Shown piece after piece: positions 53,490 to 64,000 of a stretch of DNA of 64,000 nucleotides. This DNA comes from an uncultured Actinomycetes bacterium (lineage in GTDB: Bacteria; Actinomycetota; Actinomycetes; Mycobacteriales; Mycobacteriaceae). The position numbers were made by a program, and so were the translations under genes. Each line of letters begins with the position of its first letter. The first letter of the stretch is position 1. The notes beneath the pieces were generated by a model, which did no database searches, was not told where the DNA came from, and saw only the letters and a program-made list of their open reading frames with translations. The stretch is taken from NCBI GenBank assembly GCA_903884065.1, contig CAISDL010000006.1, positions 1-64,000 of the forward strand, written 5' to 3'.

Positions 53490-55213
53490 GCGAATTCCGG
53501 CCCGCCCGCGGCCATCGCCTTCTCCAGCGACCATCGGATGCGGTCGGTGTCGAACTGCGTCCAACCATCGGGAGCGGCGACAGCAACCCAGCCGTCGAGT
53601 TGGCTGTCACCGTAGTTGTGGCCATGCCCGACCGGCGCGCCGGCAGAGTTGGTGACGTTGCCGGCCACGTCGGCGGCCAGCTGGAAAAACGTGACGATGG
53701 GATACCACCGCATAGCAGGGCTTCGGTCGTTGCCCGGTGGCTCCTTGAGCCAGTCGGGCTTGCGGAACATCAGATCCGGCGAACTCCACACCACCGGGTC
53801 GGAGGCATGTTGCAGGAACATCACCCGGGACCCTGCCCATGGGGGCGCGGCGGCGACCCGGGCGATCTCGGCGGGACTGGACGCCTGGGCGAAGCGAACC
53901 GTTCGCCCGTTGTCGTAGCGCGGCTGCACTTCGGGTGTGCCCGGATCCCGGCGTTGCGTCAGCGCCCTCCACAGGTCGCTGGCGTTGGGCGGACCCACCC
54001 ACAGCACCGAGGAGAAGCCCATTTCGGAGACATCCGGCAGATATCCGAACGCCGCCTGTCCCGCCATCGAACCGAGGCTCTCACCGAAGAGGGCCAGCTT
54101 CGGCCGTCGGCCCTTCGGCCACCGCAGCCATCGCTCGTGGATCGCATGCACCATCGCCCGGCCGGCCTCGACCGACTTCTGCCGATCGGCCAGGAACGAG
54201 ATCCAACTCGGCAGGTAGGAGTACTGCATGCCGACCAGCGCGGTATCGCCGTTGTACATCGACTCGATCGCGCGGGCGGCGATGGGGTCCACCCACCCGG
54301 TACCGGTGGTGGGGACGATGACCAGCAGCCTGCGCTCGAAGGCTTTGGTGCGTTGCAACTCCGACAGCAGCAGCGCCACCCGCTCCTCGGTGGTGGCGCC
54401 CGACTGCAGGCCCGCGTAGATGCGGATGGGCTCCTTGGCGGGGCGCCCATTGAGTTCGCTGAGTTCGGCTGCCTCCGGCCCGGTGGCGACGAAGTTACGG
54501 CCCTGGAACCCGAGGCTGTCCCAGGCGGCGAATGAGGCTGAACTACCTGACCTTTCGGCGTGTCGCGGCTGCTCGACGCCCGTGCGTGTGTTGGCGTTCT
54601 GCGGCTGGAACACCGCACTGGCACCGGCCAGGAGCCCCTGGAGCAGCACACCGTTGACCAGTGTGATGATCAGGATGACGACGATCGCGGTGCCGATGAA
54701 CGTGGCGACTTCGTCGTTGATGTGCCAACGGCGAATCATCAGCCGGGCCAGTGCGGAGACGGCGTCCCGGACCAACCGGGCGGCCGCGATCAGCAGCCCC
54801 CCGGTGAGCAGCGCCACCATCACGGTGCGCAGGTAGATCGCCGTCGCCGGGCCCTCGATGCCCATCAGGCCGGCGACCTGTCGCTGCCAGTCCGCGGCCG
54901 GAATGACCATCAGCAGGCTGGCTCCGATCGACACCGCGACGACGGCGGCCTGCAGTCCGAATCGCATCCGCGGTTTCAGCGGCCACCACCCGCGGGCGCG
55001 CAGGACGAGTCGGGCCACCGCAGCGCCGATCACGACCCCGATGCCATACCCGATGGCGGCGTTGATGCCGCCGATGATTCCGCCGCTGAGCCAGTCCCGC
55101 GGCAGCAGGGAGGGCGTGAGCGACAGGCAGAAGAACAGCGCGGCGAACGCCACACCGGTGAGGTCCAGGCGCAGCAAGCTCAGCGCCCAGGCGCCCGCCG
55201 ACTCCCGGCTCAT
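53486..55213 (-). CDS. Membrane alpha/beta-hydrolase
   Basis: A 575-residue protein. The N-terminal third has five or more membrane helices, then a hydrolase domain begins near [11 protein letters not shown]. The nucleophile elbow is GESLGSMAG. This layout is the actinobacterial alpha/beta-hydrolase family with N- and C-terminal domains, whose substrate is unknown. It overlaps both purL and the CPBP gene by 4 bases, so it shares the purL transcript. Confidence 0.82.
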   Translation of the reverse strand: MSRESAGAWALSLLRLDLTGVAFAALFFCLSLTPSLLPRDWLSGGIIGGINAAIGYGIGVVIGAAVARLVLRARGWWPLKPRMRFGLQAAVVAVSIGASLLMVIPAADWQRQVAGLMGIEGPATAIYLRTVMVALLTGGLLIAAARLVRDAVSALARLMIRRWHINDEVATFIGTAIVVILIITLVNGVLLQGLLAGASAVFQPQNANTRTGVEQPRHAERSGSSASFAAWDSLGFQGRNFVATGPEAAELSELNGRPAKEPIRIYAGLQSGATTEERVALLLSELQRTKAFERRLLVIVPTTGTGWVDPIAARAIESMYNGDTALVGMQYSYLPSWISFLADRQKSVEAGRAMVHAIHERWLRWPKGRRPKLALFGESLGSMAGQAAFGYLPDVSEMGFSSVLWVGPPNASDLWRALTQRRDPGTPEVQPRYDNGRTVRFAQASSPAEIARVAAAPPWAGSRVMFLQHASDPVVWSSPDLMFRKPDWLKEPPGNDRSPAMRWYPIVTFFQLAADVAGNVTNSAGAPVGHGHNYGDSQLDGWVAVAAPDGWTQFDTDRIRWSLEKAMAAGGPEFA

Positions 55214-57492
55214 CCGAACAGACCGGGCAGCACCCCTTCGGACGTGCTGCGCAGCTCCTCCAGCGTCACGGTGAAAAGATCTTGTATCTCAACGGAATCC
55301 GACTCTGCATCGGAGACCCCGATGCGTGCCGCGGGCAACCCGCGGGCCTCGCACATCGCCGCGAAACGGCTCTCCTCGGTACGTGGCACCGCGACCAGTA
55401 CCCGGCCCGCGGACTCGGAGAAGAGGAAGACGAAAGGGTCCACATTCTCGGGAAGCACGAGACGGCAACCGGTTTCACCAGCCAGCGCCGCTTCCACGAC
55501 CGCCTGGATCAGACCGCCCTCGCTGAGGTCATGGGCGGCCGACGCCAGGCCGTCCCGGGAGGCGGCGGTCAACACCTCCGACAGCAGTTTCTCGCGCGCC
55601 AGGTCGACCGCCGGCGGCAGGCCACCGAGGTGGTCGGCGGTGACCTGCGCCCAGATCGAACCGTCGAACTCGTCGCGGGTGTCGCCGAGCAGGTAAAGGG
55701 CCTCCCCCGGTTCGTTGCCCAGGCCGGTGGGCAGTCGCCGGCGAACGTCGTCCAGGACTCCCAGCACTCCCACCACCGGGGTGGGCAGGATGGGCGTCGC
55801 CCCGGTCTGGTTGTAGAAGCTGACGTTGCCTCCGGTCACCGGAATGCCCAGTGCCGCACAGCCGTCGGCCAGCCCGCGGACGGCCTGGGCGAACTGCCAC
55901 ATCACGCCGGGGTCCTCCGGAGACCCGAAGTTGAGGCAGTTGGTGACGGCGATCGGAGTCGCGCCGGTGACGGCGACGTTGCGGTAGGCCTCCGCGAGTG
56001 CCAGTTGGGCGCCGCGGTAGGGATCCAGTTGGGTGTAGCGCCCGGAGGCGTCGGTGGACACCGCGATGCCGCGTTGCGTCTGTTCGTCGATGCGCAGCAC
56101 ACCGCCGTCGGCATGTTCGGCCAGCACCGTGTTGCCCCGGACGTAGCGGTCGTACTGCTCGGTGATGAACCTGCGACTGCACAGATGCGGACTGCCCAGC
56201 AACGCAAGCAGAGTCGCGCGCAATTCCTCCCCGGTGGACGGCCGCGGCAGGCCGGCCGTCGTATCGGCGTTGAGCGCGTCCTGGGTGTCCGGTCGGGCCA
56301 GCGGCCGCTGGTAGACCGGGCCTTCGTGGGCGACGGTCCTCGGTGGGACGTCGACGACGGTCTCGCCGTGCCAGGTGATCCGCAGCCGGTCGCCGTCGGC
56401 GACCTCGCCGATCACCGTGGCCAGGACGTCCCATTTGCGGCAGACGGCCATGAACTTCTCGACGTTCTTCGGCGCCACCACGGCGCACATGCGCTCCTGC
56501 GACTCGCTGGAGAGCACCTCGGCGGGTGTCATGTTCGCCGCGCGCTGCGGCACCTTCTCGAGTTCGATGGTCATGCCGCCATCACCGGCAGAAGCCAGTT
56601 CCGATGTTGCACAGGACAATCCGGCTCCGCCGAGGTCCTGGATGCCGATCACCAGACCTGCCGAATACAGCTCAAGGCAGCACTCGATGAGCACCTTCTC
56701 GGTGAACGGATCGCCGACCTGCACGCTGGGCAGTTTCTTACGGCCCGCATCAGATTCGTCTCCGGAGAAGGTGTCCGACGCCAGCACCGACACCCCCCCG
56801 ATGCCGTCCAGGCCGGTGCGCGCGCCGAACAGGATGATCTTGTTGCCGGTGCCGGAGGCGAACGCCAGGTGCAGGTCTTCCTTGCGCAGCACGCCCACAC
56901 ACATCGCATTGACCAACGGGTTTCCGGCGTAGGAGGCGTCGAACACCGTCTCCCCGCCGATGTTCGGCAGGCCCAGCGAGTTGCCGTACCCACCGACCCC
57001 GCGTACCACCCCGTCGAGCACCCGGCGGGTGTCGGGGGCGTCGGCCGCGCCGAACCGCAACTGGTCCATCACCGCCACCGGACGCGCCCCCATGGCCATG
57101 ATGTCGCGGACGATGCCACCCACTCCGGTGGCCGCCCCCTGGTAGGGCTCCACGTAGGACGGGTGGTTGTGCGACTCGACCTTGAACGTGACCGCCCAGC
57201 CGTCACCGATGTCGACGACACCGGCGTTCTCGCCGATGCCGGCCAGCATCCCGGCCCGCATCTCGTCGGTGGTGGTCTCCCCGAAGTAGCGCAGGTGCAC
57301 CTTGGAGGACTTGTAGGAGCAGTGCTCACTCCACATGACCGAGTACATGGCCAGTTCGGCGTCGGTGGGCCGGCGGCCCAGAATGTCGCGGATGCGCTGG
57401 TACTCGTCGTCCTTGAGTCCGAGTTCCCGATAGGGCTGCGGGTGATCCGGAGTTGCCTCGGCGTGCTCGACGGTGTCGACGGTGTGCGTCAC
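55210..57492 (-). CDS. purL: Phosphoribosylformylglycinamidine synthase subunit PurL
   Basis: A 760-residue small-type FGAM synthase. [19 protein letters not shown]-type start, [20 protein letters not shown], and VNFGSPEDP-like ATP-binding segments are typical. The small type needs separate PurQ and PurS, and both are present at 59173-60119. It is separated from them by the VOC and M18 peptidase genes. Corresponds to Rv0803. Confidence 0.96.
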   Translation of the reverse strand: MTHTVDTVEHAEATPDHPQPYRELGLKDDEYQRIRDILGRRPTDAELAMYSVMWSEHCSYKSSKVHLRYFGETTTDEMRAGMLAGIGENAGVVDIGDGWAVTFKVESHNHPSYVEPYQGAATGVGGIVRDIMAMGARPVAVMDQLRFGAADAPDTRRVLDGVVRGVGGYGNSLGLPNIGGETVFDASYAGNPLVNAMCVGVLRKEDLHLAFASGTGNKIILFGARTGLDGIGGVSVLASDTFSGDESDAGRKKLPSVQVGDPFTEKVLIECCLELYSAGLVIGIQDLGGAGLSCATSELASAGDGGMTIELEKVPQRAANMTPAEVLSSESQERMCAVVAPKNVEKFMAVCRKWDVLATVIGEVADGDRLRITWHGETVVDVPPRTVAHEGPVYQRPLARPDTQDALNADTTAGLPRPSTGEELRATLLALLGSPHLCSRRFITEQYDRYVRGNTVLAEHADGGVLRIDEQTQRGIAVSTDASGRYTQLDPYRGAQLALAEAYRNVAVTGATPIAVTNCLNFGSPEDPGVMWQFAQAVRGLADGCAALGIPVTGGNVSFYNQTGATPILPTPVVGVLGVLDDVRRRLPTGLGNEPGEALYLLGDTRDEFDGSIWAQVTADHLGGLPPAVDLAREKLLSEVLTAASRDGLASAAHDLSEGGLIQAVVEAALAGETGCRLVLPENVDPFVFLFSESAGRVLVAVPRTEESRFAAMCEARGLPAARIGVSDAESDSVEIQDLFTVTLEELRSTSEGVLPGLFG

Positions 57493-57513
57493 ACGGCTGA
57501 GTCTAGTGAGGGG

Positions 57514-57891
57514 TCAGGGCCTGGGCGCTGCCACGCAGAACGCGTTGCCGTCCGGGTCGGCCAGCACCACCCAGCGGAAGCCGCCGTCGACGGAATGCCG
57601 GCCCGTCTCGGTGGCGCCCAGGCCGACGAGACGATCCACCTCGGCGTCGAGATCGGATGCCATCAGATCAAGATGGACCCGGTTCTTTCCCGGCGTCGGG
57701 GCGTCGACCCGCTGGAATCCCAGAGCCGGCCAGTTCTCCCGGGCCACCATGACGAAATCCCCGCCGGGCAGGTTCACCACGGAGCCGCCGACGGCCTCGG
57801 CCCACCACTGCGCCAGCCGCCGGGGGTCGGTGCAGTCGACGGTGATCATCTCCAGGCTCAGGCTCATTCCGGGGCTCATTCCGGGGCTCAT
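57514..57891 (-). CDS. VOC (glyoxalase/bleomycin-resistance-like) protein
   Basis: A 125-residue single-domain VOC protein. [21 protein letters not shown] and [21 protein letters not shown] form the paired beta-alpha-beta units, and [13 protein letters not shown] closes the fold. The N-terminus [10 protein letters not shown] comes from a 12-bp duplication, and the first ATG overlaps the pepC stop by 4 bases. A downstream ATG at 57867 would remove the duplication. Confidence 0.82.
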   Translation of the reverse strand: MSPGMSPGMSLSLEMITVDCTDPRRLAQWWAEAVGGSVVNLPGGDFVMVARENWPALGFQRVDAPTPGKNRVHLDLMASDLDAEVDRLVGLGATETGRHSVDGGFRWVVLADPDGNAFCVAAPRP

Positions 57892-59168
57892 CGCGGCTCC
57901 AGGAACGCCTGCAGCGCAGCCGAATACGAGGCGACGTCGGCTGCCCCCATGAGCTCGCGGGCGGAGTGCATGGCCAGTTGCGGTGCGCCGACGTCGACGG
58001 TGGGGATGCCGGTGCGGGCGGCGGTCATCGGGCCGATGGTCGACCCGCAGGGAAGATCGGCGCGGTGCTCGTAGCGCTGCAACGGCACGCCCGCCTGGCG
58101 GCAGGCGAGTTCGAACGCGGCGGCGGTGCGGCCGTCGGTGGCGTAGCGCAGGTTGGGCTGCACCTTGAGCACCGGGCCGCCGTTGACCGCGATCAGGTGG
58201 CCGGGCTCGTGACGCTCGGGATAGTTGGGGTGGGTGGCGTGGGCCATGTCGCCGGAGGCCACCATCGAGGCCGGCAGCAGTCGCAGGAAATCCTCGCGGT
58301 CGCCACCCCAGCCCCCCACGATCCGCTCCAGCGTGGTCGGCAGGAAGTCGGACTGGGCGCCGTGGTCGGAGACCGAACCCACCTCCTCGTGATCGAACAG
58401 GGCCAGCACGGGCAGGTAGTCGCCGGGCTCTGCGGCCAGCAGGGCTTCCAATCCGGCGTAGCAGGTGCCCTGGTTGTCCAGGCGGGGCGCGCTCACCAGG
58501 TTCTCGTCGGCACCGATCAGACCCGACGGGGTCAGGTCATGGGTCATCAGATCCGCGGACAGCACGTCAGCGGGTGCCACGTCGAACTGTTCGGCGACGT
58601 ACGCCAGCACCGACCGCGGCCGTTCACCCGCGCCCCAGACGGCGTTGACGTGTCGCTGCGGATCCAGGCTGAGCGATCCGCGGTCCTCGGCGAGATGGAT
58701 GGCCAGTTGTGGCACCCGCAGCAGCGGCTCGTCCAGGCGCACCAGCCAATGCGCGACCCCGCCCTGGGTGTCGGGATCGCGCACCGACAGCCGCCCGCTC
58801 AGACCCAGGTCCCGATCGAGCCAGGAGTTCAGCCACGCCCCGCCGTAGGGCTGCAGTGCCACCACCTGCCAGCCCGCCACCACCCGGTCCGGATGCTGTT
58901 TGACCCGCAGGTTGGGGCTGTCGGTGTGGCCGCCGACGATCCGGAACGGCCCCCGTGGGCCGGTGCTGTTGTCCCAGGCGATCAGCGATCCGGAGCGGAC
59001 GGCGAAGAAACGGCCCGTCGCCTCCTGCCCCGTCGGCCAGCGGTCGGTTTCGGCGAGTTCGGTGTAGCCGGCGTCGCGAAGACGGGTGGCAACGGTGGCG
59101 CACACGTGAAACGGCGAGGGGGATGCGTCGATGAATGCGCACAACCCCTGCGCGGTCGCATCGGTCAT
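57888..59168 (-). CDS. pepC: M18-family aminopeptidase
   Basis: A 426-residue metallo-aminopeptidase related to Rv0800. [12 protein letters not shown] and FDHEEVGS contain zinc ligands, and [15 protein letters not shown] is the third signature. M18 enzymes remove acidic or other N-terminal residues and form dodecamers. It lies 4 bases downstream of purQ and before the VOC gene, on the purine-gene strand. Confidence 0.93.
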   Translation of the reverse strand: MTDATAQGLCAFIDASPSPFHVCATVATRLRDAGYTELAETDRWPTGQEATGRFFAVRSGSLIAWDNSTGPRGPFRIVGGHTDSPNLRVKQHPDRVVAGWQVVALQPYGGAWLNSWLDRDLGLSGRLSVRDPDTQGGVAHWLVRLDEPLLRVPQLAIHLAEDRGSLSLDPQRHVNAVWGAGERPRSVLAYVAEQFDVAPADVLSADLMTHDLTPSGLIGADENLVSAPRLDNQGTCYAGLEALLAAEPGDYLPVLALFDHEEVGSVSDHGAQSDFLPTTLERIVGGWGGDREDFLRLLPASMVASGDMAHATHPNYPERHEPGHLIAVNGGPVLKVQPNLRYATDGRTAAAFELACRQAGVPLQRYEHRADLPCGSTIGPMTAARTGIPTVDVGAPQLAMHSARELMGAADVASYSAALQAFLEPR

Positions 59169-59172
59169 CGGC

Positions 59173-59883
59173 TCAGACGGCCAGGATCGCGTCGAGGGCG
59201 GAGTAGAACATTCCCAGTCCGTCGTCCGACGGCCCGGTCAGCGGTTCAGTGGCGTGTTCGGGGTGCGGCATCAGGCCGACGACGCGGCCGTTGGCGGAAC
59301 TGATTCCGGCGATGTCGCGCATGGAGCCGTTGATGTTGTCGGCGTAGCGGAAGACCACCCGGCCTTCGCCCTCGAGCTCGTCGAGCACGGATTCGCTTGC
59401 CACATAACGACCTTCGCCGGACTTCAGCGGGACGAGCAGTTCGGCGCCCCATTCGTAGCGCGACGTCCAGGCCGTCGTGATGGAGTCCACCTTCAGCCAG
59501 ACGTCGCGGCAGACGAAGTGCAGACCGGCGTTGCGGGCGAGCGCGCCGGGGAGGAGGCCCGCCTCGCAGAGGATCTGAAAACCGTTGCAGATGCCCAGTA
59601 CCGGCATGCCGCGGCCGGCTGCGGCGATCACCTCGCCCATGACGGGGGCGAACTTCGCGATGGCGCCGCACCTCAGGTAATCGCCGTAGGAGAAGCCGCC
59701 GGGCACCACCACGGCGTCCACGCCCTTGAGGTCGGCGTCACCGTGCCAGAGGCTCACCGCCTCCGCCCCGGCCAGGCGGACGGCGCGGGCGGCGTCGACG
59801 TCGTCGAGGGTTCCGGGGAAAGTGATCACCCCGACGCGTGCGCTGATGCGCGATCCGCCTCCGGCTTCTCGCTGGCCACTCAC
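59173..59883 (-). CDS. purQ: Phosphoribosylformylglycinamidine synthase subunit PurQ
   Basis: A 236-residue class I glutamine amidotransferase. The nucleophile Cys99 lies in GICNGFQ, and the His/Glu pair in [24 protein letters not shown] is the PurQ signature. It supplies ammonia to PurL. It overlaps purS by 4 bases (ATGA). Confidence 0.96.
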   Translation of the reverse strand: MSGQREAGGGSRISARVGVITFPGTLDDVDAARAVRLAGAEAVSLWHGDADLKGVDAVVVPGGFSYGDYLRCGAIAKFAPVMGEVIAAAGRGMPVLGICNGFQILCEAGLLPGALARNAGLHFVCRDVWLKVDSITTAWTSRYEWGAELLVPLKSGEGRYVASESVLDELEGEGRVVFRYADNINGSMRDIAGISSANGRVVGLMPHPEHATEPLTGPSDDGLGMFYSALDAILAV

Positions 59884-60119
59884 AACTGCTCCCGGGTGAC
59901 CGACCAGTCCTCGATCACGGTGTTGGCCAACAACGATTCGGCGATCTCGGCGAGTTCGTCGTCGGTGACGGTCTCGTCGACCTCGAGTTCGAATCGCTTG
60001 CCCTGCCGGACATCGGAGATGCCGGCGTGACCGAGTCGGCCCAGAGCGCCGACGATGGCCTGGCCCTGGGGGTCGAGAATCTCGGATTTCGGCATCACGG
60101 TGACAACTACCCGGGGCAC
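59880..60119 (-). CDS. purS: Phosphoribosylformylglycinamidine synthase subunit PurS
   Basis: A 79-residue small subunit that bridges PurL and Pur[20 protein letters not shown] and [22 protein letters not shown] are the family core. The start is GTG at 60119, with AAGGAG upstream. It is first in the purS-purQ-pepC-VOC operon. Confidence 0.95.
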   Translation of the reverse strand: MPRVVVTVMPKSEILDPQGQAIVGALGRLGHAGISDVRQGKRFELEVDETVTDDELAEIAESLLANTVIEDWSVTREQL

Positions 60120-60194
60120 GGGGCTCCTTAATATCGGGCGCCGACGGTACTCCTTGGGTCGGCGGTGAGGTGCGCCGCTGATCCTACCGGCGGA

Positions 60195-60851
60195 TCAGGC
60201 GCAGGAGTCGATGTAGGCGGTGCACAGCGGTGCGGCCAGTGCGTCGAGCACGCCGGTGTCGCTGACCATCGGCCACGGGGTCTGCGCCGGGGAGTCCGAC
60301 CACAGCGCCAATTCGGTGACGGTGCTGTTCACCGGGTCTGCGACCAGATACTCGTGCAGAATCACCGGCCCGCTGATCGCGGCAGCGAACCGGTCGGGCT
60401 GGTCGACGATCAGCGACGGCGATGCGGCCGGGTTGGTGGCCTGGCAGGCCCGTAGCGCGGAGACCGCGGCGGCGAAGGCTCCCTGCGCCAGTTCACCGCC
60501 CAGCCAGGTCTCCCCGGGCCAGTGCAGCACCTGCGCGTGCAACTGCCACTGCCCGTTCGGGTTGGAGACCGTCGCCCGCTCGGCGACCGCGTAGGTGCGC
60601 GGGTCGGCGGCCGTCGGGGCGGTGGCGCAGAGTTCCTCGAACCGGAACCGCGCCGATCGGGCCGTGACCGCAAGGCCCGCGAGCTTGGGCCACGAGTAGA
60701 CGGAGTTGAGCGGGATCGCCGTCGGGGTGAGCCACGCGGTCTCCGGTATGCGGTTGCACGCGGGCGGGCAGGTGCCGGCGGGCTCGGCCGAGACGGGCGG
60801 GGCCAGGGCAATGCCGGAAGCCACCATCACCGATGTGAGGATCACCCGCAT
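60195..60851 (-). CDS. Secreted ATPase-like/hypothetical mycobacterial protein
   Basis: A 218-residue secreted protein. A signal peptide (MRVILTSVMVASGIALAPPVSA) precedes a mature domain with Cys in TCPPACNRIPE, ELCATAP, ACQATNP and LCTAYIDSC. GGAGGCGG lies upstream of the ATG at 60851, which decides the start over 60911. No enzyme motif is seen. It is of a mycobacteria-restricted type near purS; its role is unknown. Confidence 0.75.
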   Translation of the reverse strand: MRVILTSVMVASGIALAPPVSAEPAGTCPPACNRIPETAWLTPTAIPLNSVYSWPKLAGLAVTARSARFRFEELCATAPTAADPRTYAVAERATVSNPNGQWQLHAQVLHWPGETWLGGELAQGAFAAAVSALRACQATNPAASPSLIVDQPDRFAAAISGPVILHEYLVADPVNSTVTELALWSDSPAQTPWPMVSDTGVLDALAAPLCTAYIDSCA

Positions 60852-60883
60852 TCGCCGCCTCCTATGCGCGCACAATCGTAAGC

Positions 60884-61522
60884 ATGGAGTTGACGCATTT
60901 CGGCCATTCATGCCTGCTCGCGGAATTCGGTGTCACGCGAGTGCTGTTCGATCCCGGCAACTTCTCGCACGGGTTCGAGGGCATCACCGGCCTCTCGGCG
61001 ATCCTGATCACCCATCAGCATCCCGACCATGCCGATCCGCAGCGGCTGCCCGCACTGGTGGAAGCCAACCCGCAGGCGGCGTTGTACGCCGACCCGCAGA
61101 CCGCGGCGATGCTCGGCGGGGACTGGCAGGCCGTCCACGTCGGTGACGAATTCGCCGTCGAGGGCGTGACCATCCGCGGCGTCGGCGGCCGTCACGCGGT
61201 GATCCACCCCGAAATCCCGGTGATCGACAACATCTCGTATCTGGTCGGCGACGCCGAGCACCCGGCGAGGCTGATGCATCCCGGCGACGCGTTGTTCGTT
61301 CCGGGTGAGCCGGTCGAGGTGCTCGCCACTCCCGCGGCAGCCCCGTGGATGAAGATCTCCGAGGCGGTCGACTATCTGCGGGCGGTGGCACCCCGGCACG
61401 CGGTTCCCATCCACCAGGGCTTCATCACACCGGAGGGCCGCGGCATCTTCTACGGTCGGCTCACCGAGATGACCGACACTGACTTCAGGGTGCTCCCCGA
61501 GGAGAGTTCATTCCGCTTCTGA
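60884..61522 (+). CDS. MBL-fold metal-dependent hydrolase
   Basis: A 212-residue metallo-beta-lactamase-fold protein in the Rv0786c position. HFGHSCLLAEF and HQHPDHADP contain the HxHxDH metal site, GGRHAV gives a later His, and the UlaG-like overall layout suggests a sugar-phosphate lactonase or related hydrolase. It is divergent from the secreted protein. The following SDR starts 18 bases after its stop. Confidence 0.87.
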   Translation: MELTHFGHSCLLAEFGVTRVLFDPGNFSHGFEGITGLSAILITHQHPDHADPQRLPALVEANPQAALYADPQTAAMLGGDWQAVHVGDEFAVEGVTIRGVGGRHAVIHPEIPVIDNISYLVGDAEHPARLMHPGDALFVPGEPVEVLATPAAAPWMKISEAVDYLRAVAPRHAVPIHQGFITPEGRGIFYGRLTEMTDTDFRVLPEESSFRF

Positions 61523-61540
61523 TCAACCCGAGAGGATTTC

Positions 61541-62341
61541 ATGAGTACAGCTGATCTGGCGAGGCTCTTCGGGCTGACGGGCAAGACGGCTCTGGTCACC
61601 GGCGGCACCCGTGGCATCGGGATGATGATCGCCCGCGGTCTGTTGCAGGCCGGGGCCACCGTGGTGATCAGTTCCCGCAAGGCCGACGCCTGCGACCAGG
61701 CCGTGGCGGCGCTCTCGGAATTCGGTCCCGTCCGCGCCATTCCCGCCGACCTGTCCCGCCAGGACGAGTGCGCCCGGCTTGCCGACGAGGTCCTCGGGCA
61801 GACCGGAGCCCTCGACATTCTGGTGAACAACGCGGGAGCGACATGGGGCGAACCGCTGGAGACCTTCCCTACTGCGGCCTGGGACCGGGTGCTGGACCTC
61901 AACGTCAAGTCGCCGTTCTGGATGGTCCAGGCGCTGCTGCCGGCACTGCGCAGGGCCGGCACGCAGGATGACCCCGCACGAATCATCAACATCGGCAGCA
62001 TCGACGGCATCCAGGTCAGCCCGATGCCCACCTACTCCTACTCCGCCAGCAAGGCGGCGATCCACCAGCTGACCCGAGTGCTCGCCAAAGAACTTGGCCC
62101 GCAGCACATCACGGTGAACGCGATCGCGCCCGGCCCGTTCCCGTCGAAGATGATGGCCGCCACCCTGGACGCGTTCGGCGACGCCATCGCGGCGGGGGCA
62201 CCGATGCGGCGGATCGGGCGCGACGACGACATGGCCGGCGTCGCGGTGTTCCTCGCCGGCCGGGCCGGGTCTTACGTCAACGGGGCGATCATTCCCGTCG
62301 ACGGCGGGATCGCCACGACGGCGGGTGGCTCGGGACGCTAG
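61541..62341 (+). CDS. SDR family oxidoreductase
   Basis: A 266-residue classical SDR. TGGTRGIG binds the cofactor, NNAGATWGE follows, and YSYSASKAA gives Tyr/Lys. The sequence has the C-terminal FLAGRAGSYVNGAIIPVDGG of FabG-like enzymes. It may be co-transcribed with the metallohydrolase (AGAGGA precedes the ATG). Its stop codon touches the first base of the 52-bp repeat array. Confidence 0.9.
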   Translation: MSTADLARLFGLTGKTALVTGGTRGIGMMIARGLLQAGATVVISSRKADACDQAVAALSEFGPVRAIPADLSRQDECARLADEVLGQTGALDILVNNAGATWGEPLETFPTAAWDRVLDLNVKSPFWMVQALLPALRRAGTQDDPARIINIGSIDGIQVSPMPTYSYSASKAAIHQLTRVLAKELGPQHITVNAIAPGPFPSKMMAATLDAFGDAIAAGAPMRRIGRDDDMAGVAVFLAGRAGSYVNGAIIPVDGGIATTAGGSGR

Positions 62342-62496
62342 TCGAGCGACGATGACGCCGCAGGCGGAGGAGGAGTGAGACAGTCAGGCCCAGTCGAGCG
62401 ACGATGACGCCGCAGGCGGAGGAGGAGCGAGACAGTCAGGCCCAGTCGAGCGACGATGACGCCGCAGGCGGAGGAGGAGCGAGACAGTCAGGCCCA
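62341..62496. repeat. Three 52-bp MIRU-like tandem repeats
   Basis: Units start at 62341, 62393 and 62445; the first differs by one base (AGTGAG for AGCGAG). Each includes CGACGATGACGCC and GGAGGAGGAG. The third unit contains the stop and last two codons of ptrB, and the others are downstream copies. The motif resembles mycobacterial MIRU repeats. Confidence 0.9.
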
Positions 62497-64000
62497 GTCT
62501 GTCGCGTCGGGTCCGAATCGGCGCGGATCCGCGGTGGCCAGCAACCAGGCGTACTGGAACGCCGCTTCCTTCCACCGCTCATAGCGTCCACTGGTGCCGC
62601 CGTGGCCGGCGGCCATCTGGGTGCGCAGCAGAACCGGGTTCGGGTCGGTCTTGGTATGGCGCAGGGCGGCAACCCATTTGGCGGGCTCGACGTAGAACAC
62701 CCGGGTGTCGTTGAGCGACGTCATCGCCAGGATGGCCGGGTACTCCTTGGCCTCGATGTTCTCGTAGGGCGAGTAGGACTTCATGTAGAAGTAGACGTCG
62801 CGATCCTCGAGAGGGTTTCCCCATTCGTCCCACTCGGTCACCGTCAGGGGCAGCGAGGGGTCGAGGATCGTCGTCAGCGGATCGACGAACGGAACCGCGG
62901 CCAGCACGCCGGCGAACAGATGCGGTGCCATGTTGGCGACCGCGCCCATCAGCAAGCCACCGGCGCTGCCGCCCAGCGCCACCAGGTTCTGCGGCCGGGT
63001 GACGCCGGCGTCGACGAGATAGGTTGCGGCGTCGACGAAGTCGGTGAAGGTGTTCTTCTTATCCAGCAGCTTGCCGCGCTCGTACCACATCCTGCCCATC
63101 TCGCCGCCCCCGCGGATGTGCGCAATGACGAACACCATCCCCCGGTCCAGCAGCGACAGCCGGGCGATGGAGAACCGCGGATCCTCGCTCGACTCGTAGG
63201 CGCCGTAGCCGTACAGCACTGCCGGCGCGGGGAATTCGATCCCGTCCCGGTAGATCAGCGAGATCGGGATGCGGGCGCCGTCCTGCGCGATCGCCCAGTC
63301 CCGGCGCTCCACATAGTCCTCGCGGCGGTAGCCGCCCAGCACCGGCTGCTCGCGCAGCAACACCCGCTCCCCGGTCGTGAGGTCGATGTCGTAGATCCGC
63401 GTCGGGGTGAGGAACGAGGTGGCGCCGACCCGCATTCGCGGTGCATCCCAGTTCGGATTGCCGCCGAGTCCGCAGGCCATCAGTTCCGAGTCGAAGGTGA
63501 TCTCCTCGGGCGTGCCGTAGCCGTCGCCGTCGATGGGCCACAGCTGCAGCTTCGGCAGCGCGTCCCTGCGGTAGTGCACCACCAGGTGATCGGAGAACGC
63601 GTCGACGCCCTCCAAGCGCACGTCGTCGCGCGGGGCGATCAGGGTCCGTTGGGCGCCTGGGTCGTCGGCCGGGGCCTCGACGAGGGTGAAGTTCGGCGCT
63701 CCCTCGTTGTGCAGGATCAGCAGCCGGTCGGTTCCGCCGACGACCGCGTGCTCGACGGAATACTCGACGCCGTCGCGCCGGGGCAGCACGATCGTGAAGT
63801 CGGCCTCCGGGTCGGAGGCATCGGCCAGCCGGACTTCGGAGGTGATCGACGAGCCGGCCGCGATGACGATGTAGGCGTTGCTTCGGGTGCGGCCGACCCC
63901 TACCCAGAATCGTTCGTCGGGCTCGGTGAACACCTGCTCGGCGGGCCCCTCCGAGCCCAGCCGGTGCCGCCAGACCGTATCGGGACGCCATGCCTCGTCG
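62488..64000 (-). CDS. ptrB: Prolyl oligopeptidase / protease II (5' end outside window)
   Basis: The last 504 residues of an S9-family oligopeptidase, in the Rv0781/Rv0782 position. The nucleophile Ser lies in GGSAGGLLMG, and the catalytic His in AAGHGGTSGR; the upstream part is a beta-propeller. The frame stays open to position 64000, so an internal GTG at 63933 is not the start. The enzyme cleaves after basic residues in short peptides. Confidence 0.93.
   Translation of the reverse strand, partial: DEAWRPDTVWRHRLGSEGPAEQVFTEPDERFWVGVGRTRSNAYIVIAAGSSITSEVRLADASDPEADFTIVLPRRDGVEYSVEHAVVGGTDRLLILHNEGAPNFTLVEAPADDPGAQRTLIAPRDDVRLEGVDAFSDHLVVHYRRDALPKLQLWPIDGDGYGTPEEITFDSELMACGLGGNPNWDAPRMRVGATSFLTPTRIYDIDLTTGERVLLREQPVLGGYRREDYVERRDWAIAQDGARIPISLIYRDGIEFPAPAVLYGYGAYESSEDPRFSIARLSLLDRGMVFVIAHIRGGGEMGRMWYERGKLLDKKNTFTDFVDAATYLVDAGVTRPQNLVALGGSAGGLLMGAVANMAPHLFAGVLAAVPFVDPLTTILDPSLPLTVTEWDEWGNPLEDRDVYFYMKSYSPYENIEAKEYPAILAMTSLNDTRVFYVEPAKWVAALRHTKTDPNPVLLRTQMAAGHGGTSGRYERWKEAAFQYAWLLATADPRRFGPDATDWA

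Noticed and set aside
55282-58074. A 930-residue open frame on the + strand
   Set aside because: It is antisense to purL and the VOC gene; its Gly/His/Val/Arg-rich content is a GC-skew shadow.

Overview
The window looks like chromosome from a Mycobacterium or Mycolicibacterium species. It is GC-rich, and it carries mycothiol synthase, F420-type luciferase-like oxidoreductases, LmeA, DesA1, PhoY2 and a polycysteine leader ORF. From memory, most of the gene order matches the M. tuberculosis block running backwards from fadB (Rv0860) to ptrB (about Rv0781), with one large insertion.

Region 1 (1-15511) is mainly lipid catabolism. It holds fadB-fadA, a divergent dapC-like aminotransferase, two luciferase-like oxidoreductases, a vapBC toxin-antitoxin pair, a large molybdopterin oxidoreductase, and an acyl-CoA dehydrogenase/thiolase/SDR operon. 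That operon is divergent from a second acyl-CoA dehydrogenase, with three exact 32-bp tandem repeats between them.

Region 2 (15512-25879) is a roughly 10.4-kb integrated phage-like element in the 3' half of tRNA-Phe, bounded by a perfect 36-bp direct repeat. Its rightward arm encodes a repressor and a tyrosine integrase. Its leftward operon encodes an excisionase-like protein, small early proteins, a P-loop replication protein with an iteron-like origin inside its own gene, an HNH nuclease, large terminase, portal, scaffold, major capsid and a head connector. No tail or lysis gene is visible. It resembles a capsid-encoding phage satellite (phiRv1/phiRv2 or cf-PICI type) and is the most interesting object in the window.

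Region 3 (25845-27228) holds tRNA-Phe, tRNA-Asp, tRNA-Glu and tRNA-Lys, a scrambled IS481-type transposase remnant and a small secreted protein.

Region 4 (27396-43918) holds desA1, dus, an LCP cell-wall ligase, phoY2 convergent with pstS-pstC-pstA-pstB, mshD, a GlnR-like regulator, lmeA and a thioredoxin. It then has a cysteine-responsive leader ORF followed by DUF4395 and DUF1416 genes, a tiny membrane protein, a nitrobindin-like protein, a lipoprotein, and the divergent pabC/ygfZ-like pair.

Region 5 (44051-64000) holds the purine genes purM, purF, purL, purQ and purS, interleaved with an LhgO-like oxidase, an amidohydrolase, a cupin, an SDR/DUF2867 protein, a sterol-carrier-like protein, a CPBP protease, a membrane alpha/beta hydrolase, an M18 aminopeptidase, a metallohydrolase, an SDR, and the 3' part of a prolyl oligopeptidase next to a 52-bp MIRU-like tandem repeat.
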